Origin: Verrucomicrobiaceae bacterium
GTDB taxonomy: Bacteria; Verrucomicrobiota; Verrucomicrobiia; Verrucomicrobiales; Verrucomicrobiaceae
Assembly (NCBI GenBank): GCA_016795485.1
Contig: JAEUHM010000033.1
Location: 1-64,000, forward strand
Direction of reading: 5' to 3'
DNA: 64,000 nt
Part shown: piece by piece, positions 9,050-18,462 of the stretch
Layout: every line of letters begins with the position of its first letter
How positions within the stretch are numbered: the stretch's first letter is position 1
Notes under the pieces: model-generated
Told to the model about the DNA's origin: nothing
Seen by the model: the letters and a program-made list of their open reading frames with translations, nothing else
Databases searched by the model: none
Translations under genes and position numbers: made by a program

Positions 9050-10042
9050 ATGAAAAGCACCCTTATCGCTCTCATCCTCATCACGGGCTGTCTTTGGGCG
9101 GGCACACCGATTACACTCGTACTGCACGGCGGTGCTGGTGCTGAACGGAAGAAGCTCTCACCGGAAAAAGAAGCTGCCTGCCGCGCCGTGCTCAATGAGG
9201 CATTGCATAAGGGGTATGATATCTTGAAGCAAGGCGGCAGTAGCGAGCAGGCAGTCATCTCCAGTATTATGGTTTTGGAGGACTCACCGCTTTTCAACGC
9301 AGGACGCGGTGCTGCGTTAACCCGCGATGGCATTGTGGAACTCGATGCCTCGCTCATGGTAGGGCACAGCGGGCTCGCTGGTGCCGTGGCGAATGTGCAT
9401 GGCGTGCGCAATCCGATTCTGCTCGCGCAAAAGGTAATGTTGAGAACGCCTCATGTGCTCATGATCGGTGAAGGCGCTGAGAATCTCGCTCGTCAGGAGA
9501 AACTTGAGTTTGAAGCTCCTGAATGGTTCATCACACCTGAGCAGAAGGAACGGCTGGAGCGTGCGAAGAAGAAGGATTTGCCTAAAGGTGCCTACATTCC
9601 TGTGCCTGGGCGTGATTCTTCGTTGCTGATGGGTACCGTAGGTGCTGTGGCGCTAGACAAGAACGGCAATTTGGCCGCTGGAACGTCAACTGGGGGCCTT
9701 GCGGGCAAACTTCCTGGCCGAGTGGGAGACTCTCCTGTCATTGGTGCGGGAACTTATGCCGAAAATGGTGTTTGCGCCGTGTCCTGCACTGGACATGGCG
9801 AGTTTTTCATTCGTAACGCCGTGGCTTACGATGTGGCCGCGCGTATGAAGTATGCAAATGCCACGCTGAAGGATGCAACACACACCATCATCAACGATAA
9901 ACTCAAAAAGCTCGATGCCCGTGGTGGACTCATCGCGGTGGACGCCAAGGGAAATGTTTCCACTCCGTTCAACAGCGAGGGAATGTTTCACGCGCGTATG
10001 GGCCCAGATGGTGTTGCGTATATCGCTGTGTTTGAAGAGTAA
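9050..10042 (+). CDS. Isoaspartyl peptidase / L-asparaginase (Ntn hydrolase, T2 family)
   Basis: The protein has 330 residues with a signal peptide (about residues 1-18). It belongs to the plant-type asparaginase family, which self-cleaves to expose an N-terminal threonine. The nucleophile is Thr196 in LLMGTVGAVALDKNGNLAAG, and the typical GRVGDSPVIGAGTYA substrate-pocket segment follows. VLHGGAG near the mature N-terminus is also a family signature. Members hydrolyse beta-aspartyl dipeptides and asparagine. It lies 2 bp after the racemase gene and 6 bp before the P1 peptidase gene. Release of aspartate from isoaspartyl peptides followed by racemisation is a coherent periplasmic route. Confidence 0.92.
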   Translation: MKSTLIALILITGCLWAGTPITLVLHGGAGAERKKLSPEKEAACRAVLNEALHKGYDILKQGGSSEQAVISSIMVLEDSPLFNAGRGAALTRDGIVELDASLMVGHSGLAGAVANVHGVRNPILLAQKVMLRTPHVLMIGEGAENLARQEKLEFEAPEWFITPEQKERLERAKKKDLPKGAYIPVPGRDSSLLMGTVGAVALDKNGNLAAGTSTGGLAGKLPGRVGDSPVIGAGTYAENGVCAVSCTGHGEFFIRNAVAYDVAARMKYANATLKDATHTIINDKLKKLDARGGLIAVDAKGNVSTPFNSEGMFHARMGPDGVAYIAVFEE

Positions 10043-10048
10043 CCTGCC

Positions 10049-11152
10049 ATGCGCTTTACATTTTGCTTCTTGTTGTGCGTGCTTGCTCCGATTCAGGCGG
10101 AGGAGGCTCGTCTGCGGGCGCGCGATGCTGGCGTGGTCATCGGCACCTTGCCTACGGGCAAGCTAAACGCCATCACCGATGTGGAGGGCGTGCTAGTAGG
10201 CCAAGTCACGCTACGTGATGGAAAGGCTGTTAACACCGGTGTCACGGCTATCCGTCCACATGCGGGCAACTTGTTCGAAGAACGCGTGCCTGCCGCTGTT
10301 CATGTTGGCAACGGATTTGGTAAACTGGTTGGCGTCACGCAGGTGGCGGAGCTTGGTGAGATAGAGACACCGATTTTGCTCACTGGCACACTCAGTGTTT
10401 GGCGGGCAGCCGATGCGCTCACGACTTGGATGATTCAGCAACCGGGAATGGAGAAGGTGCGCTCGATCAATCCGGTCGTCGGCGAGACCAATGACGGGCA
10501 ACTCAGCGACATTCGATCGAGACCCATCGAGCCCAAGCATGTTTTTGAGGCCCTCGAGAGTGGAAAAGCCGGTCCTGTAGACGAGGGAGTTGTAGGCGCG
10601 GGTACAGGCACTGTGTGTTTCGACTTCAAAGGCGGCATTGGCACCAGTTCGCGTGTGGCAGGCGGCTACACCGTTGGCGTGCTTGTGCAAAGCAACTACG
10701 GTGGCCAGCTCACCATCTCGGGCGTGCCAGTGTGGAAGAGTTTGGAAAAGGAGTCGAAGGAATCCGGTGATGGCAGCATTATGATGATCGTCGCCACAGA
10801 TGCACCACTGGATCCGCGGCTGCTGAACCGTCTCGCACGGCGAGCGCTTGTAGGACTAGCTCGCACTGGCTCGGTGATGAGCAACGGTTCCGGCGACTAC
10901 GTGATCGCATTCAGCACCGCGCTAGAGTGCCGCCGCAAGCGGAACGCGAAAGTCCACACGGTGACCGAACTCAATAACGAGGCGATGACTCCGCTGTTCC
11001 AAGCTGCCGCAGAAGCAACCGAAGAAGCAATTGTCAATTCCCTCTTCCGCGCTACGACTGTTGATGGCCACCGCCGCATCGCACGAGCGTTACCAATCTC
11101 TCTCGTGCTAGATTCATTGAAAAAAGCGGACTCTTTGTCGAAGCAACAATGA
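10049..11152 (+). CDS. P1-family peptidase (DmpA / L-aminopeptidase D-Ala-esterase type)
   Basis: A 367-residue protein with a short signal peptide (MRFTFCFLLCVLAPIQA). It matches the DmpA/BapA family of self-processing N-terminal-nucleophile peptidases: GKLNAITDVEGVLVG, NTGVTAIRPH, GGIGTSSRVAGGYTVG and the processing site DGSIMMIVATDAPL, where Ser243 would become the new N-terminus. Family members remove N-terminal amino acids from peptides, and several accept D-amino acids or beta-amino acids that normal peptidases cannot cleave. This fits the flanking racemase and isoaspartyl peptidase. The stop codon overlaps the start of the next gene (ATGA). Confidence 0.92.
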   Translation: MRFTFCFLLCVLAPIQAEEARLRARDAGVVIGTLPTGKLNAITDVEGVLVGQVTLRDGKAVNTGVTAIRPHAGNLFEERVPAAVHVGNGFGKLVGVTQVAELGEIETPILLTGTLSVWRAADALTTWMIQQPGMEKVRSINPVVGETNDGQLSDIRSRPIEPKHVFEALESGKAGPVDEGVVGAGTGTVCFDFKGGIGTSSRVAGGYTVGVLVQSNYGGQLTISGVPVWKSLEKESKESGDGSIMMIVATDAPLDPRLLNRLARRALVGLARTGSVMSNGSGDYVIAFSTALECRRKRNAKVHTVTELNNEAMTPLFQAAAEATEEAIVNSLFRATTVDGHRRIARALPISLVLDSLKKADSLSKQQ

Positions 11153-12750
11153 TGTGTCCATCCGCACTTGGTCGTATCGTTATGCGTATTGTCTCGTTGC
11201 TCTGCTTCACTTCTCTGATTGGAGCAGTTGAACCATTCAAGTTGATGCAGAACCTTGATGGTGATCTGTCATTCACGGGCGAAACGCCTGCCGAGTCAAA
11301 AGAGAAGCTCGAAAAGCTGGTCGATGACATCGCTAGCGGACCCGCAAAAACGCTGATGTGGTCTATTGGTGCAGGTTCGGACATCTTGTATTATCCCACG
11401 AAAGTCGCCAGTACTTGGGGCTGGCGGGTGACCAAGTACAACGACGATCCCAAATGGAAAATCCGCATCGAGCGCTGCCGTATGGCCACAGAGGCAGGAC
11501 TTGATGCGCCTCGGATCGTCGGCGAGCGCGCGAAAGCGCACGGCATTTCCTTTTTTCCGTCCTACCGGATGAATGACGCGCATTTCTGTAGTGATCCGTT
11601 GAACTATCCGCTTACCGGTCGCTTTTGGATGGAGCATCAGAACGCTAGTCTTGGTGCCTCGCCTGTGCCGGAGTATGAGGGTTACAAGCACCTACTCAAC
11701 TTCGCCCACGAAGAGGTTAGGGCTTACCGTCTCTCGATCATTTTTGAGGCGATCGACCGCTATGCGAGCCTGATGGATGGCATCGAACTCGATTTCAATC
11801 GGTTCCAGATATTCTTCCCTCCTGGCGAGGCTGAGAGAAATGCGCATTTCATCACCGACATGCTAGTTCAGGTTCGCAAGCGTCTTGACTCCCTAGGTGA
11901 AAAGAGAAAACAGCGTCTGAAACTTGTTGTCCGAGTGCCACCCTCGCTGAAGAACTGTTTATGGTCTGGTCTAGATATTTCCGAGTGGAATAAGCTCCGG
12001 TTGATCGATGCGCTGGTTCCCGCCCAAGTGATGACATTGGCTCATGACATGCCAATTGATGAGTTTGTGCACCTCGCTGAGCCTGCAGGCTGCGAGGTCG
12101 TTGGTTCGCTGTATGGTCGCTCGGGCTACATATGGCCGTTTTCACTTCAACACGACTCGGAGGCCTACTCTGCAGAAGTGGTACGCACACCGACTGCTCC
12201 ACAGATGTTAGGCGCGGCGATCAATCAGCGATTTCTTGGCGCTAAGGGCGTTCAGATCTACAACCTCATTCTCCACACTCAGCCGAAGATTGTGCATGCG
12301 CTCACCACGCAGCAGGGTGCACGACGATTTTTGGTCACTCAACCCTATTTTCACGACCACTCGGATACCTACGAGTACCGCAAACAGCTCCCAGTGGCTC
12401 TCAAGACCCGTGAAGAGGCCTCGCTTCGGTTGTTGATCGGTGAAGATGCCTCACAGAGCACTGCGTTGCTCCGTCTTGGTTTCCATGGGGCCAATCAAGC
12501 GTACGACGATGTCTCCCTTGTCATGGAGATCAATGGTCACCTCTTGCATAGCGGTTCAGCAGCGAAATACATCGTGGTTACCAGCGGTAAACGTCACGGT
12601 ATCGCATCTTGCCCTGCCACCGAGGCCTATGGTCAGTGGCCAGTGCAGGTAGAACGATTATTGAAAGGCTGGAATGACATCAGAATCACGCTGCAGCACG
12701 CATCCAAACCACTGAAGCTCGTCGAAACAGAGATCACGCTGATTCCGTAG
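11149..12750 (+). CDS. Exported TIM-barrel protein, glycoside-hydrolase-like, substrate unknown
   Basis: This 533-residue protein overlaps the P1 peptidase stop (ATGA at 11149-11152). The start could instead be ATG 11182, which begins a cleaner signal peptide (MRIVSLLCFTSLIGA). The central region has the look of a TIM barrel of the family-10-like glycosyl hydrolase type: ERAKAHGISFFPSYRMND, YASLMDGIELDFNRFQIFF, and later QKRLKLVVRVPPSL-like and DALVPAQVMTLAH strands. The last ~130 residues form a separate beta-rich domain that may bind carbohydrate. I do not recognise a characterised homologue. Its position at the end of the peptidase operon suggests it acts on the same complex substrate, perhaps a glycopeptide or peptidoglycan-like polymer, but this is inference. 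Confidence 0.65.
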   Translation: MMCPSALGRIVMRIVSLLCFTSLIGAVEPFKLMQNLDGDLSFTGETPAESKEKLEKLVDDIASGPAKTLMWSIGAGSDILYYPTKVASTWGWRVTKYNDDPKWKIRIERCRMATEAGLDAPRIVGERAKAHGISFFPSYRMNDAHFCSDPLNYPLTGRFWMEHQNASLGASPVPEYEGYKHLLNFAHEEVRAYRLSIIFEAIDRYASLMDGIELDFNRFQIFFPPGEAERNAHFITDMLVQVRKRLDSLGEKRKQRLKLVVRVPPSLKNCLWSGLDISEWNKLRLIDALVPAQVMTLAHDMPIDEFVHLAEPAGCEVVGSLYGRSGYIWPFSLQHDSEAYSAEVVRTPTAPQMLGAAINQRFLGAKGVQIYNLILHTQPKIVHALTTQQGARRFLVTQPYFHDHSDTYEYRKQLPVALKTREEASLRLLIGEDASQSTALLRLGFHGANQAYDDVSLVMEINGHLLHSGSAAKYIVVTSGKRHGIASCPATEAYGQWPVQVERLLKGWNDIRITLQHASKPLKLVETEITLIP

Positions 12751-12753
12751 CCA

Positions 12754-12779
12754 GCCTCCAAATTGATCCCTATGGAGGC
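12754..12779. terminator. Hairpin between convergent genes
   Basis: GCCTCCA at 12754-12760 pairs with TGGAGGC at 12773-12779 around a 12-nt loop. It lies just after the stop of the TIM-barrel gene and before the stop of the convergent secreted protein gene. There is no strong U-tract on either side, so it is a weak candidate for a bidirectional terminator. Confidence 0.45.
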
Positions 12780-12814
12780 CGGTCCGTTGGAGTTTGTCAG
12801 ATTGGTGATCGCGA

Positions 12815-14302
12815 TTATGGGATCACTGAAAAAGCACCTGTTATCGTCTTGCCAGTCACGTGCCCACGGACTCGTGGGGTGCTGCCGTCCATGATCAAAA
12901 TGCCGCGGAGGGTGCGAGTTTTGCCAACCGGAGCCTCTGCACTGCCTGAAACAACACCGGTTTGCGGATTGATGCGCAAGGCGGGCTTGTTTTGGCTCAT
13001 CGAGAAAACGAAGCGATTCGTCGTGGTGAAGTTCACGGCAATCGTGGTGTCCATGTAATCGTTCATTGCGCCTTCTAGAAAAAGATTGCCCATGCCGTTT
13101 GTGCTCTTCAGGAAGTCTAAAGCGCGTTGTCCGCTGGTGGGAGCCTTGTAAGCGCTACCAGTCACGCTGAGGCCAGCGTAGATACCGTTTTTGTAGAACT
13201 CTGACGTGGCGTTTGCTGGCCGCACGTAGTAGCCATCCACGCAAGCGACCGTGTCAGATGAGCCGTTCATATCTTGGAATTGAAGCAGTCCAGTGAACTT
13301 GCCGGCACCGCGGCCAAGGGTGGAATGATACTGAGAGGGATTAGACTTCCCGAGGGGTGACACACTGGTGAACGGTTTTCCGTCCCCCATGCGGCCTGCC
13401 AGAGTGACGACACCGAGAGGGGAGATCTTTGCGGTAAAGTATCCGCGCCCGATTCCTGCTGGATGATTGATTACGGCAGTAAAACGAGGAGCGAGTGGTT
13501 GAGGTGCTTTCACCGTGAACGTTAATGTGCGAACACCCCAAATGAGTTCTGGAGAGATGAGTCCGTCCTGAATCCAAGCGCGATGCATCATCGAAGAATC
13601 GGGGACCAGATCAACAACGAGCTGAAGTGGAGCGACTGGCTGACCATTAATGGGACTTCTTGGAATCATTGCGGTAAAGAACCCGTCTGCGTCAGCGGTG
13701 CCTTTGAATGAATAGCCTCCTGAGCCATAGCTGAGCGAACCAGTGACGATTCCTAGCGAAGTCATGTTGAGGCTGTAACGAGATGTTCGGAATGCCTCAC
13801 CGCAACCGTTGACATTGAGTTTCTCGGCAGGGAGGAAGCGGAAACCTAATGAGGCCTCTCCATAGTGGCCCGCCCACCTTGAATCATACTGAATGTGGAT
13901 GGTTGCGCCTGCTGCCACATACACGGTTACCTTTGGAGCTTCGGAATCGATAGTTGAAGCAGTGCGGTTGAGAAGGACGAGGTTCCCGATTGCGCTCCCT
14001 GTAAATACCGCGAGGTGAGGCGCAACGACCGGATTCGCGGATGGGTTGTTGCCTGCATGAAAGGTCACCCAACCTCTGGCAGGTGATGTCCACTTCCACC
14101 ACGCAGTGTGTTTGACAGTGGTGAAGTCTGGCTCGCCTGCCTCTGCTGTGAACGTGTCGATGGGAGTGAGTGTCGATAGGCTCTGTGTGGCAGTTGATGG
14201 AATCACTCCCGCTGCGGAGAAGTTGTTGCCACCTGCTGGAAACGCAGCAAAGAGCGGGACTGCGGTCAATGCAGAGAAGATGAGAGTTGTGATGGCTTTC
14301 AT
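12815..14302 (-). CDS. Secreted beta-rich protein of verrucomicrobial type
   Basis: A 495-residue protein with a clear signal peptide (MKAITTLIFSALTAVPLFA). The first part (~30-155) is a pre-peptidase-like beta-sandwich (TAWWKWTSPARGWVTFHAG, then AVFTGSAIGNLVLL). The rest consists of repeated beta-barrel-like units in which strands end in motifs such as GIVTGSLSYGSGGYSFKG, GRGYFTAKISPLGVVTLAG and GVVSGSAEA. The same motif grammar appears in the truncated gene at 63333. I know of no function for these proteins; they resemble surface or extracellular proteins expanded in verrucomicrobia. It is divergent from the dehydrogenase gene at 14477 with ~174 bp between them. Confidence 0.75.
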   Translation of the reverse strand: MKAITTLIFSALTAVPLFAAFPAGGNNFSAAGVIPSTATQSLSTLTPIDTFTAEAGEPDFTTVKHTAWWKWTSPARGWVTFHAGNNPSANPVVAPHLAVFTGSAIGNLVLLNRTASTIDSEAPKVTVYVAAGATIHIQYDSRWAGHYGEASLGFRFLPAEKLNVNGCGEAFRTSRYSLNMTSLGIVTGSLSYGSGGYSFKGTADADGFFTAMIPRSPINGQPVAPLQLVVDLVPDSSMMHRAWIQDGLISPELIWGVRTLTFTVKAPQPLAPRFTAVINHPAGIGRGYFTAKISPLGVVTLAGRMGDGKPFTSVSPLGKSNPSQYHSTLGRGAGKFTGLLQFQDMNGSSDTVACVDGYYVRPANATSEFYKNGIYAGLSVTGSAYKAPTSGQRALDFLKSTNGMGNLFLEGAMNDYMDTTIAVNFTTTNRFVFSMSQNKPALRINPQTGVVSGSAEAPVGKTRTLRGILIMDGSTPRVRGHVTGKTITGAFSVIP

Positions 14303-14476
14303 GTTGGTAGGTTGGGTTTGAACAATCCCACCATGAGGTATTCACGGTGCTTCGGGTATAGGACCTCTGGAGTAGGACAAAAGTCGGAGAATCAGCCGAT
14401 TCGCGCTTGAGGAGTGCACGTGGGAGCACGTTGGCGAGAAAAAGCGAAGCGAGGGGGCGTAAGTGAAAGCTCTGTC

Positions 14477-17443
14477 ATGTTCACTCGTCTTCTCCGACAC
14501 TCCGCTACTGCGATTGCCACTTTGCTTTTATCTGACACCGCACCGGCAGCAGAAAAGACGATCATGTCGGCTCCCGCCGCCGATGCGATAAAAGGAAAAC
14601 TTCCGGCAGTACCGCCAACGCCCGCAATTGACGCCGCGAAGAACTTCAAAGTGCTTGATGGATTTCGTATGGATTTGCTCGCGGCAGAGCCCCTGGTGGC
14701 AAGCCCTGTTGCGATGGTGTATGATGAGAATGGTCGAGCATACGTCTGCGAAATGCGCGACTATCCCTACACTGACAAGGCACAGCACAAGCCAAGTCAA
14801 GAAAACCCAACTGACATGCCGATAGGGCGTATCAGGTTGTTGGAGGATCAGAATGACGATGGGATGTTCGACAAATCGACCGTCTTTGCCGAAGACCTGT
14901 CATGGCCCACAGGCGTTGCCTGTTGGAAAGGCGGTGTGTTTGTCGCGGCCACTCCGGACGTTTGGTATCTGAAGGACACCGATGATGATGGTAAGGCCGA
15001 TGTTCGAGAAAAAGTATTCAGTGGTTTCAAGAAGCTCAACGTGCAGGCTGTGATGAACAACCTTGTGTGGGGACTAGATAACCACATTCATGGCGCTGGA
15101 GGCAGCAACGGCGGGAAAATCGAGCCGTCTGGCATCACACTGGCAAGGGCAGATTTTCGATTCGAGCCAAACGGGGGGCAATTGGAACTGATGTCAGGTG
15201 GAGCTCGATTTGGTGGATCGTTTGATGATTGGGGGAATCGCTTTCTCTGCAACATACGGAACCCGGCCCAACACGTCGTGTTGCCCATGCATTACATGGC
15301 TCGCAACAAGCTGCTAACCGCACGCAGTGCTATTCATGATATGGCCGAGTCAGGAGATCAGTTGCCGGTCTATTCAATCTCGCCACCAGAGCCATGGCGA
15401 GTCGTGCGCGCCAAGCGATGGGCTGGCGAGCGTGATATCGTGATGCCCAAAAGCGAACTCGTTGGCGCGGGTGTGGTGACGTCTGCCAGCGGTGTGACGA
15501 GTTATCGTGGCTCGGCTTACCCTGAGGCGTATCAAGGAAATGTCTTTGTGTGTGAGTGTGCGGGCAATCTCTTCTACAAGCTGAAGCTCACGCCGGATGG
15601 AGTGACATTTAAGGCAACGAGAGTTGACGGTAAGCAGGAAATGGTGGCTTCCAGAGATAACTGGTTCCGTCCCGTGAACTTTGTGAATGCTCCCGATGGA
15701 ACTCTGCACGTGTTGGATATGTATCGCGAGAACATCGAGCATCCGTGGAGCATTCCAGATGACATCCACGCGGCCGTTGATCTGGAAGCTGGTAGGGACA
15801 TGGGTAGGATTTGGCGTCTAACCCCTCCAGATTTCAAGCCGATTGAGCGTCCAATGCTTGGCAAAGCCAGTGATGACGAACTTGTGAGAGTCCTGGAAAG
15901 CCCTAACTCGTGGTGGCGTGAGACTGCTCAAAGACTTTTGTTTGAACGTCAGAGTCAAGGTGTTGCGGGAGCGCTGAAGAAGATGATGCGTGACAGTCAA
16001 CTTCCGCAAGCACGAGTGCATGCGTTGTGGCTGCTTCGGGGCTTAACTTCGTTGGACAAGAATGACATTGTTGTTGCGTTGCGTGATTCGTCTCCCGGCG
16101 TGAGAGAACATGGTGTGAAGTTGGCAGAAGAGAATCGGATGCTTGATGCGATCCTTCCTTTAGCACGCGACAACTCTCCACGTGTAAGGTTTCAGGTTGC
16201 CTTTAGTCTGGGTGAGTTCGTTGGGCCCGCTGTAGTGGAAGGATTGGCGACTATTGCAAGGATGGATGCCTCTGATCAGTGGGTAGGGTCCGCAGTTCTG
16301 AGTTCAGCTTCGGAGCACTGTGTCAACCTTTTGCTACGGATTATGGACGATAGCAACTCAGGTGAAATGATTCGTGAACTGGCGCAAATGGTCGGAGCAC
16401 GTGGAAGGGTAGAGGAGATGCAGCGTGTCCTGGCAGAGACGAAGGAGGAAGACTTGTCCGTGGTGACAGGTATTGGGGAAGGACTCAAGCGTACGGGAAA
16501 AAGCCTCCGTGAAGCAGGCTTGTCTGGAGTCGCCGCCGAGGTGATTGAGAAAGTCCTCAATAAGGCACGCAAATATGCGTTAGATGAGGCAGGCCAATTG
16601 GAATCCCGAGTTTCGGCAATCCGACTGCTTTCCTTTGACGACTTTAGCAGTGCAAAGAAGACATTGAGCGAACTGCTGAGCGGTCAGAGGTCTCAAGAGG
16701 TGCAGAAAGCTGCGGTGGTGACGCTCGGCGGCTTTGCCAATCCAGAGACGGCTAAGTTGTTGCTCGCCAATTGGAAGAAGCAAACTCCTGCGATTCGTAC
16801 CGAGGTGATAGCAGCGATGATGTCTTTGAAATCAAGGGCGCTTCCGCTAATGGAAGCCGTGGAAGCTGGGTTGGTGCCAGCAAATCAGATACCATTTGCT
16901 CAACGTCGCTTGCTTGGCTTGAGCGCCGATCCGAAGGTGAAGACGCTGGCTGAAAAATACTTCAGCGCATCTGCTCCAGGCCCGCGACGACAGGTTGTCG
17001 AGAGATACAGGTCTTCACTCTCTCTGAAGGGAGATGAAATGCGAGGGCGGAAGGTTTTTGAGACATCGTGCGTGGCATGCCACCGGGCAGGGGACATCGG
17101 AACGCAGGATATTGGCCCCAATCTGGCGAACATCCGCGCATGGAATCCAGAACAAGTGTTGATCAACATTCTGGACCCCAATCGAGAAGTGGTTCCGAAC
17201 TTCCTCGCTTACACCGTTGAGACGAAAAGTGGCAAGACTTTGTATGGCATGATAGCTGAGGAGAATGCATCCAGCCTGAGCATCAAGCGACCTGATGGAC
17301 TCACTGAGACGGTGCTGCGGCCGGATGTTAAGGAGATTGTCGGAACTGGAGTCTCCTTGATGCCGGATGGACTCGAGGCTGCTATCACTCCTGAACAGAT
17401 GGCCGATTTGATCGCATTTTTGCTCGCTGGGTCCAGGAAGTAG
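14477..17443 (+). CDS. PVC-type membrane-bound dehydrogenase with HEAT repeats and C-terminal cytochrome c
   Basis: A 988-residue exported protein. I chose ATG 14477 because it starts a signal-peptide-like segment (MFTRLLRHSATAIATLLL); the frame extends upstream to 14414. Domains in order: dehydrogenase propeller (FKVLDGFRMDLLAAEPLV, YDENGRAYVCEMRDYPY, DNHIHGAGGSNGG), HEAT-repeat helices from about residue 475 (LLFERQSQG onwards, including ARVHALWLLRGL), and a c-type heme domain near the end with CVACHRAGDIG and the GPNLANI motif. It presumably oxidises an unknown sugar-like substrate in the periplasm. Unlike the gene at 5598 it lacks the discoidin-like tail. It stands alone between a secreted-protein gene and the BASS transporter. 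Confidence 0.87.
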   Translation: MFTRLLRHSATAIATLLLSDTAPAAEKTIMSAPAADAIKGKLPAVPPTPAIDAAKNFKVLDGFRMDLLAAEPLVASPVAMVYDENGRAYVCEMRDYPYTDKAQHKPSQENPTDMPIGRIRLLEDQNDDGMFDKSTVFAEDLSWPTGVACWKGGVFVAATPDVWYLKDTDDDGKADVREKVFSGFKKLNVQAVMNNLVWGLDNHIHGAGGSNGGKIEPSGITLARADFRFEPNGGQLELMSGGARFGGSFDDWGNRFLCNIRNPAQHVVLPMHYMARNKLLTARSAIHDMAESGDQLPVYSISPPEPWRVVRAKRWAGERDIVMPKSELVGAGVVTSASGVTSYRGSAYPEAYQGNVFVCECAGNLFYKLKLTPDGVTFKATRVDGKQEMVASRDNWFRPVNFVNAPDGTLHVLDMYRENIEHPWSIPDDIHAAVDLEAGRDMGRIWRLTPPDFKPIERPMLGKASDDELVRVLESPNSWWRETAQRLLFERQSQGVAGALKKMMRDSQLPQARVHALWLLRGLTSLDKNDIVVALRDSSPGVREHGVKLAEENRMLDAILPLARDNSPRVRFQVAFSLGEFVGPAVVEGLATIARMDASDQWVGSAVLSSASEHCVNLLLRIMDDSNSGEMIRELAQMVGARGRVEEMQRVLAETKEEDLSVVTGIGEGLKRTGKSLREAGLSGVAAEVIEKVLNKARKYALDEAGQLESRVSAIRLLSFDDFSSAKKTLSELLSGQRSQEVQKAAVVTLGGFANPETAKLLLANWKKQTPAIRTEVIAAMMSLKSRALPLMEAVEAGLVPANQIPFAQRRLLGLSADPKVKTLAEKYFSASAPGPRRQVVERYRSSLSLKGDEMRGRKVFETSCVACHRAGDIGTQDIGPNLANIRAWNPEQVLINILDPNREVVPNFLAYTVETKSGKTLYGMIAEENASSLSIKRPDGLTETVLRPDVKEIVGTGVSLMPDGLEAAITPEQMADLIAFLLAGSRK

Positions 17444-17529
17444 ACATTGGTGTTATCATAGCCCTGGAATGCGCGAATGGAGGTCAAACTGCCGCGCGAT
17501 TATATGCAAAGATGAGATGAAATGATTTT

Positions 17530-18462
17530 ATGAAGCGATTCTTCGACTGGTTCAACAATCTCTATCCCGTATGGCTCGTAAGCCTCGCGGTGGTCGCCTT
17601 TTACAAGCCGGAGACGATGATCTGGTTTGATTCCGACTGGGTCTTTTGGTCGCTGGCAGCGTCCATGCTCGGCATGGGTTTGACTTTGAGTCTCGCGGAC
17701 TTCAAAGCCATCGGCCAGATGCCTGGCAGCGTGGTGCTGGGCTTCATCGCGCAATACACGATTATGCCCCTGACGGGATGGCTGGTGTCAAAGATGCTGA
17801 ATCTGGAGGCGGGCATCGCGGTGGGCATCATCCTGGTGGCGAGTTGCCCCGGCGGAATGGCGTCAAACATGATCAGCTACCTCGCCCGGGCGAACGTGGC
17901 GCTTTCCGTGGTGCTCACGCTCTTCTCCACGATTCTTGCGTTCTTCTTTACGCCGATGTGGACGAGTACACTTGCCGGCCAGTATGTACCAGTGGATGCA
18001 TGGGGCCTGTGCAAATCCGCGCTGCAACTCACGGTCGCGCCTGTAGTGCTCGGCGTGCTCATTCGGTGGAGGCTGCCACGCATTGCCGACATTATCGGCG
18101 CCTGTGGACCGACGATTGCAGTGCTCGCGTTTACCGGCGTGAGCGGTGGCATAGTCGCTGCCAGCGCGGAGGCAATCGCATCGAACTTTGGTCGGCTTGC
18201 TGCTGCTGCCTTCGTGCTGCACGTGATCGGATTCGTGGTGGGCTATCTCGTGCCGAAGTTGCTACGTTATCCTGAGTCGGTCGCACGCACTGTCAGCATC
18301 GAGGTGGGCATGCAGAACGGCGGAATGGCCGCCTCGCTGGCTCGCACACATTTTGCCGCTATGCCGCTCGCCGCTGCAGCAGGGGTCTTCAGTGGCGTGC
18401 TGCAAAACATCGTCGGTGGCCTCATGGCCGCTTGGTGGAAACGCCGCCCACCCTCCGCATGA
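17530..18462 (+). CDS. Bile acid:sodium symporter (BASS) family transporter
   Basis: The protein has 310 residues with about nine to ten hydrophobic segments spanning nearly the full length. Family signatures are GMGLTLSLADFKAIG, GFIAQYTIMPLTGW, VASCPGGMASNMISYLARAN and, near the end, SIEVGMQNGGMAASLA. BASS proteins couple sodium entry to uptake of organic anions such as bile acids, pyruvate, pantothenate or 2-keto acids. The substrate here is unknown. The stop codon overlaps the start of the kinase gene (ATGA at 18459-18462), so the products are probably translationally coupled, and the transported compound may be the kinase substrate. Confidence 0.9.
   Translation: MKRFFDWFNNLYPVWLVSLAVVAFYKPETMIWFDSDWVFWSLAASMLGMGLTLSLADFKAIGQMPGSVVLGFIAQYTIMPLTGWLVSKMLNLEAGIAVGIILVASCPGGMASNMISYLARANVALSVVLTLFSTILAFFFTPMWTSTLAGQYVPVDAWGLCKSALQLTVAPVVLGVLIRWRLPRIADIIGACGPTIAVLAFTGVSGGIVAASAEAIASNFGRLAAAAFVLHVIGFVVGYLVPKLLRYPESVARTVSIEVGMQNGGMAASLARTHFAAMPLAAAAGVFSGVLQNIVGGLMAAWWKRRPPSA

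Noticed and set aside
17646..18275. 209-codon plus-strand frame inside the BASS transporter
   Set aside because: It is out of frame with the transporter, His/Arg/Gly-rich and without hydrophobic segments, so it is a shadow.
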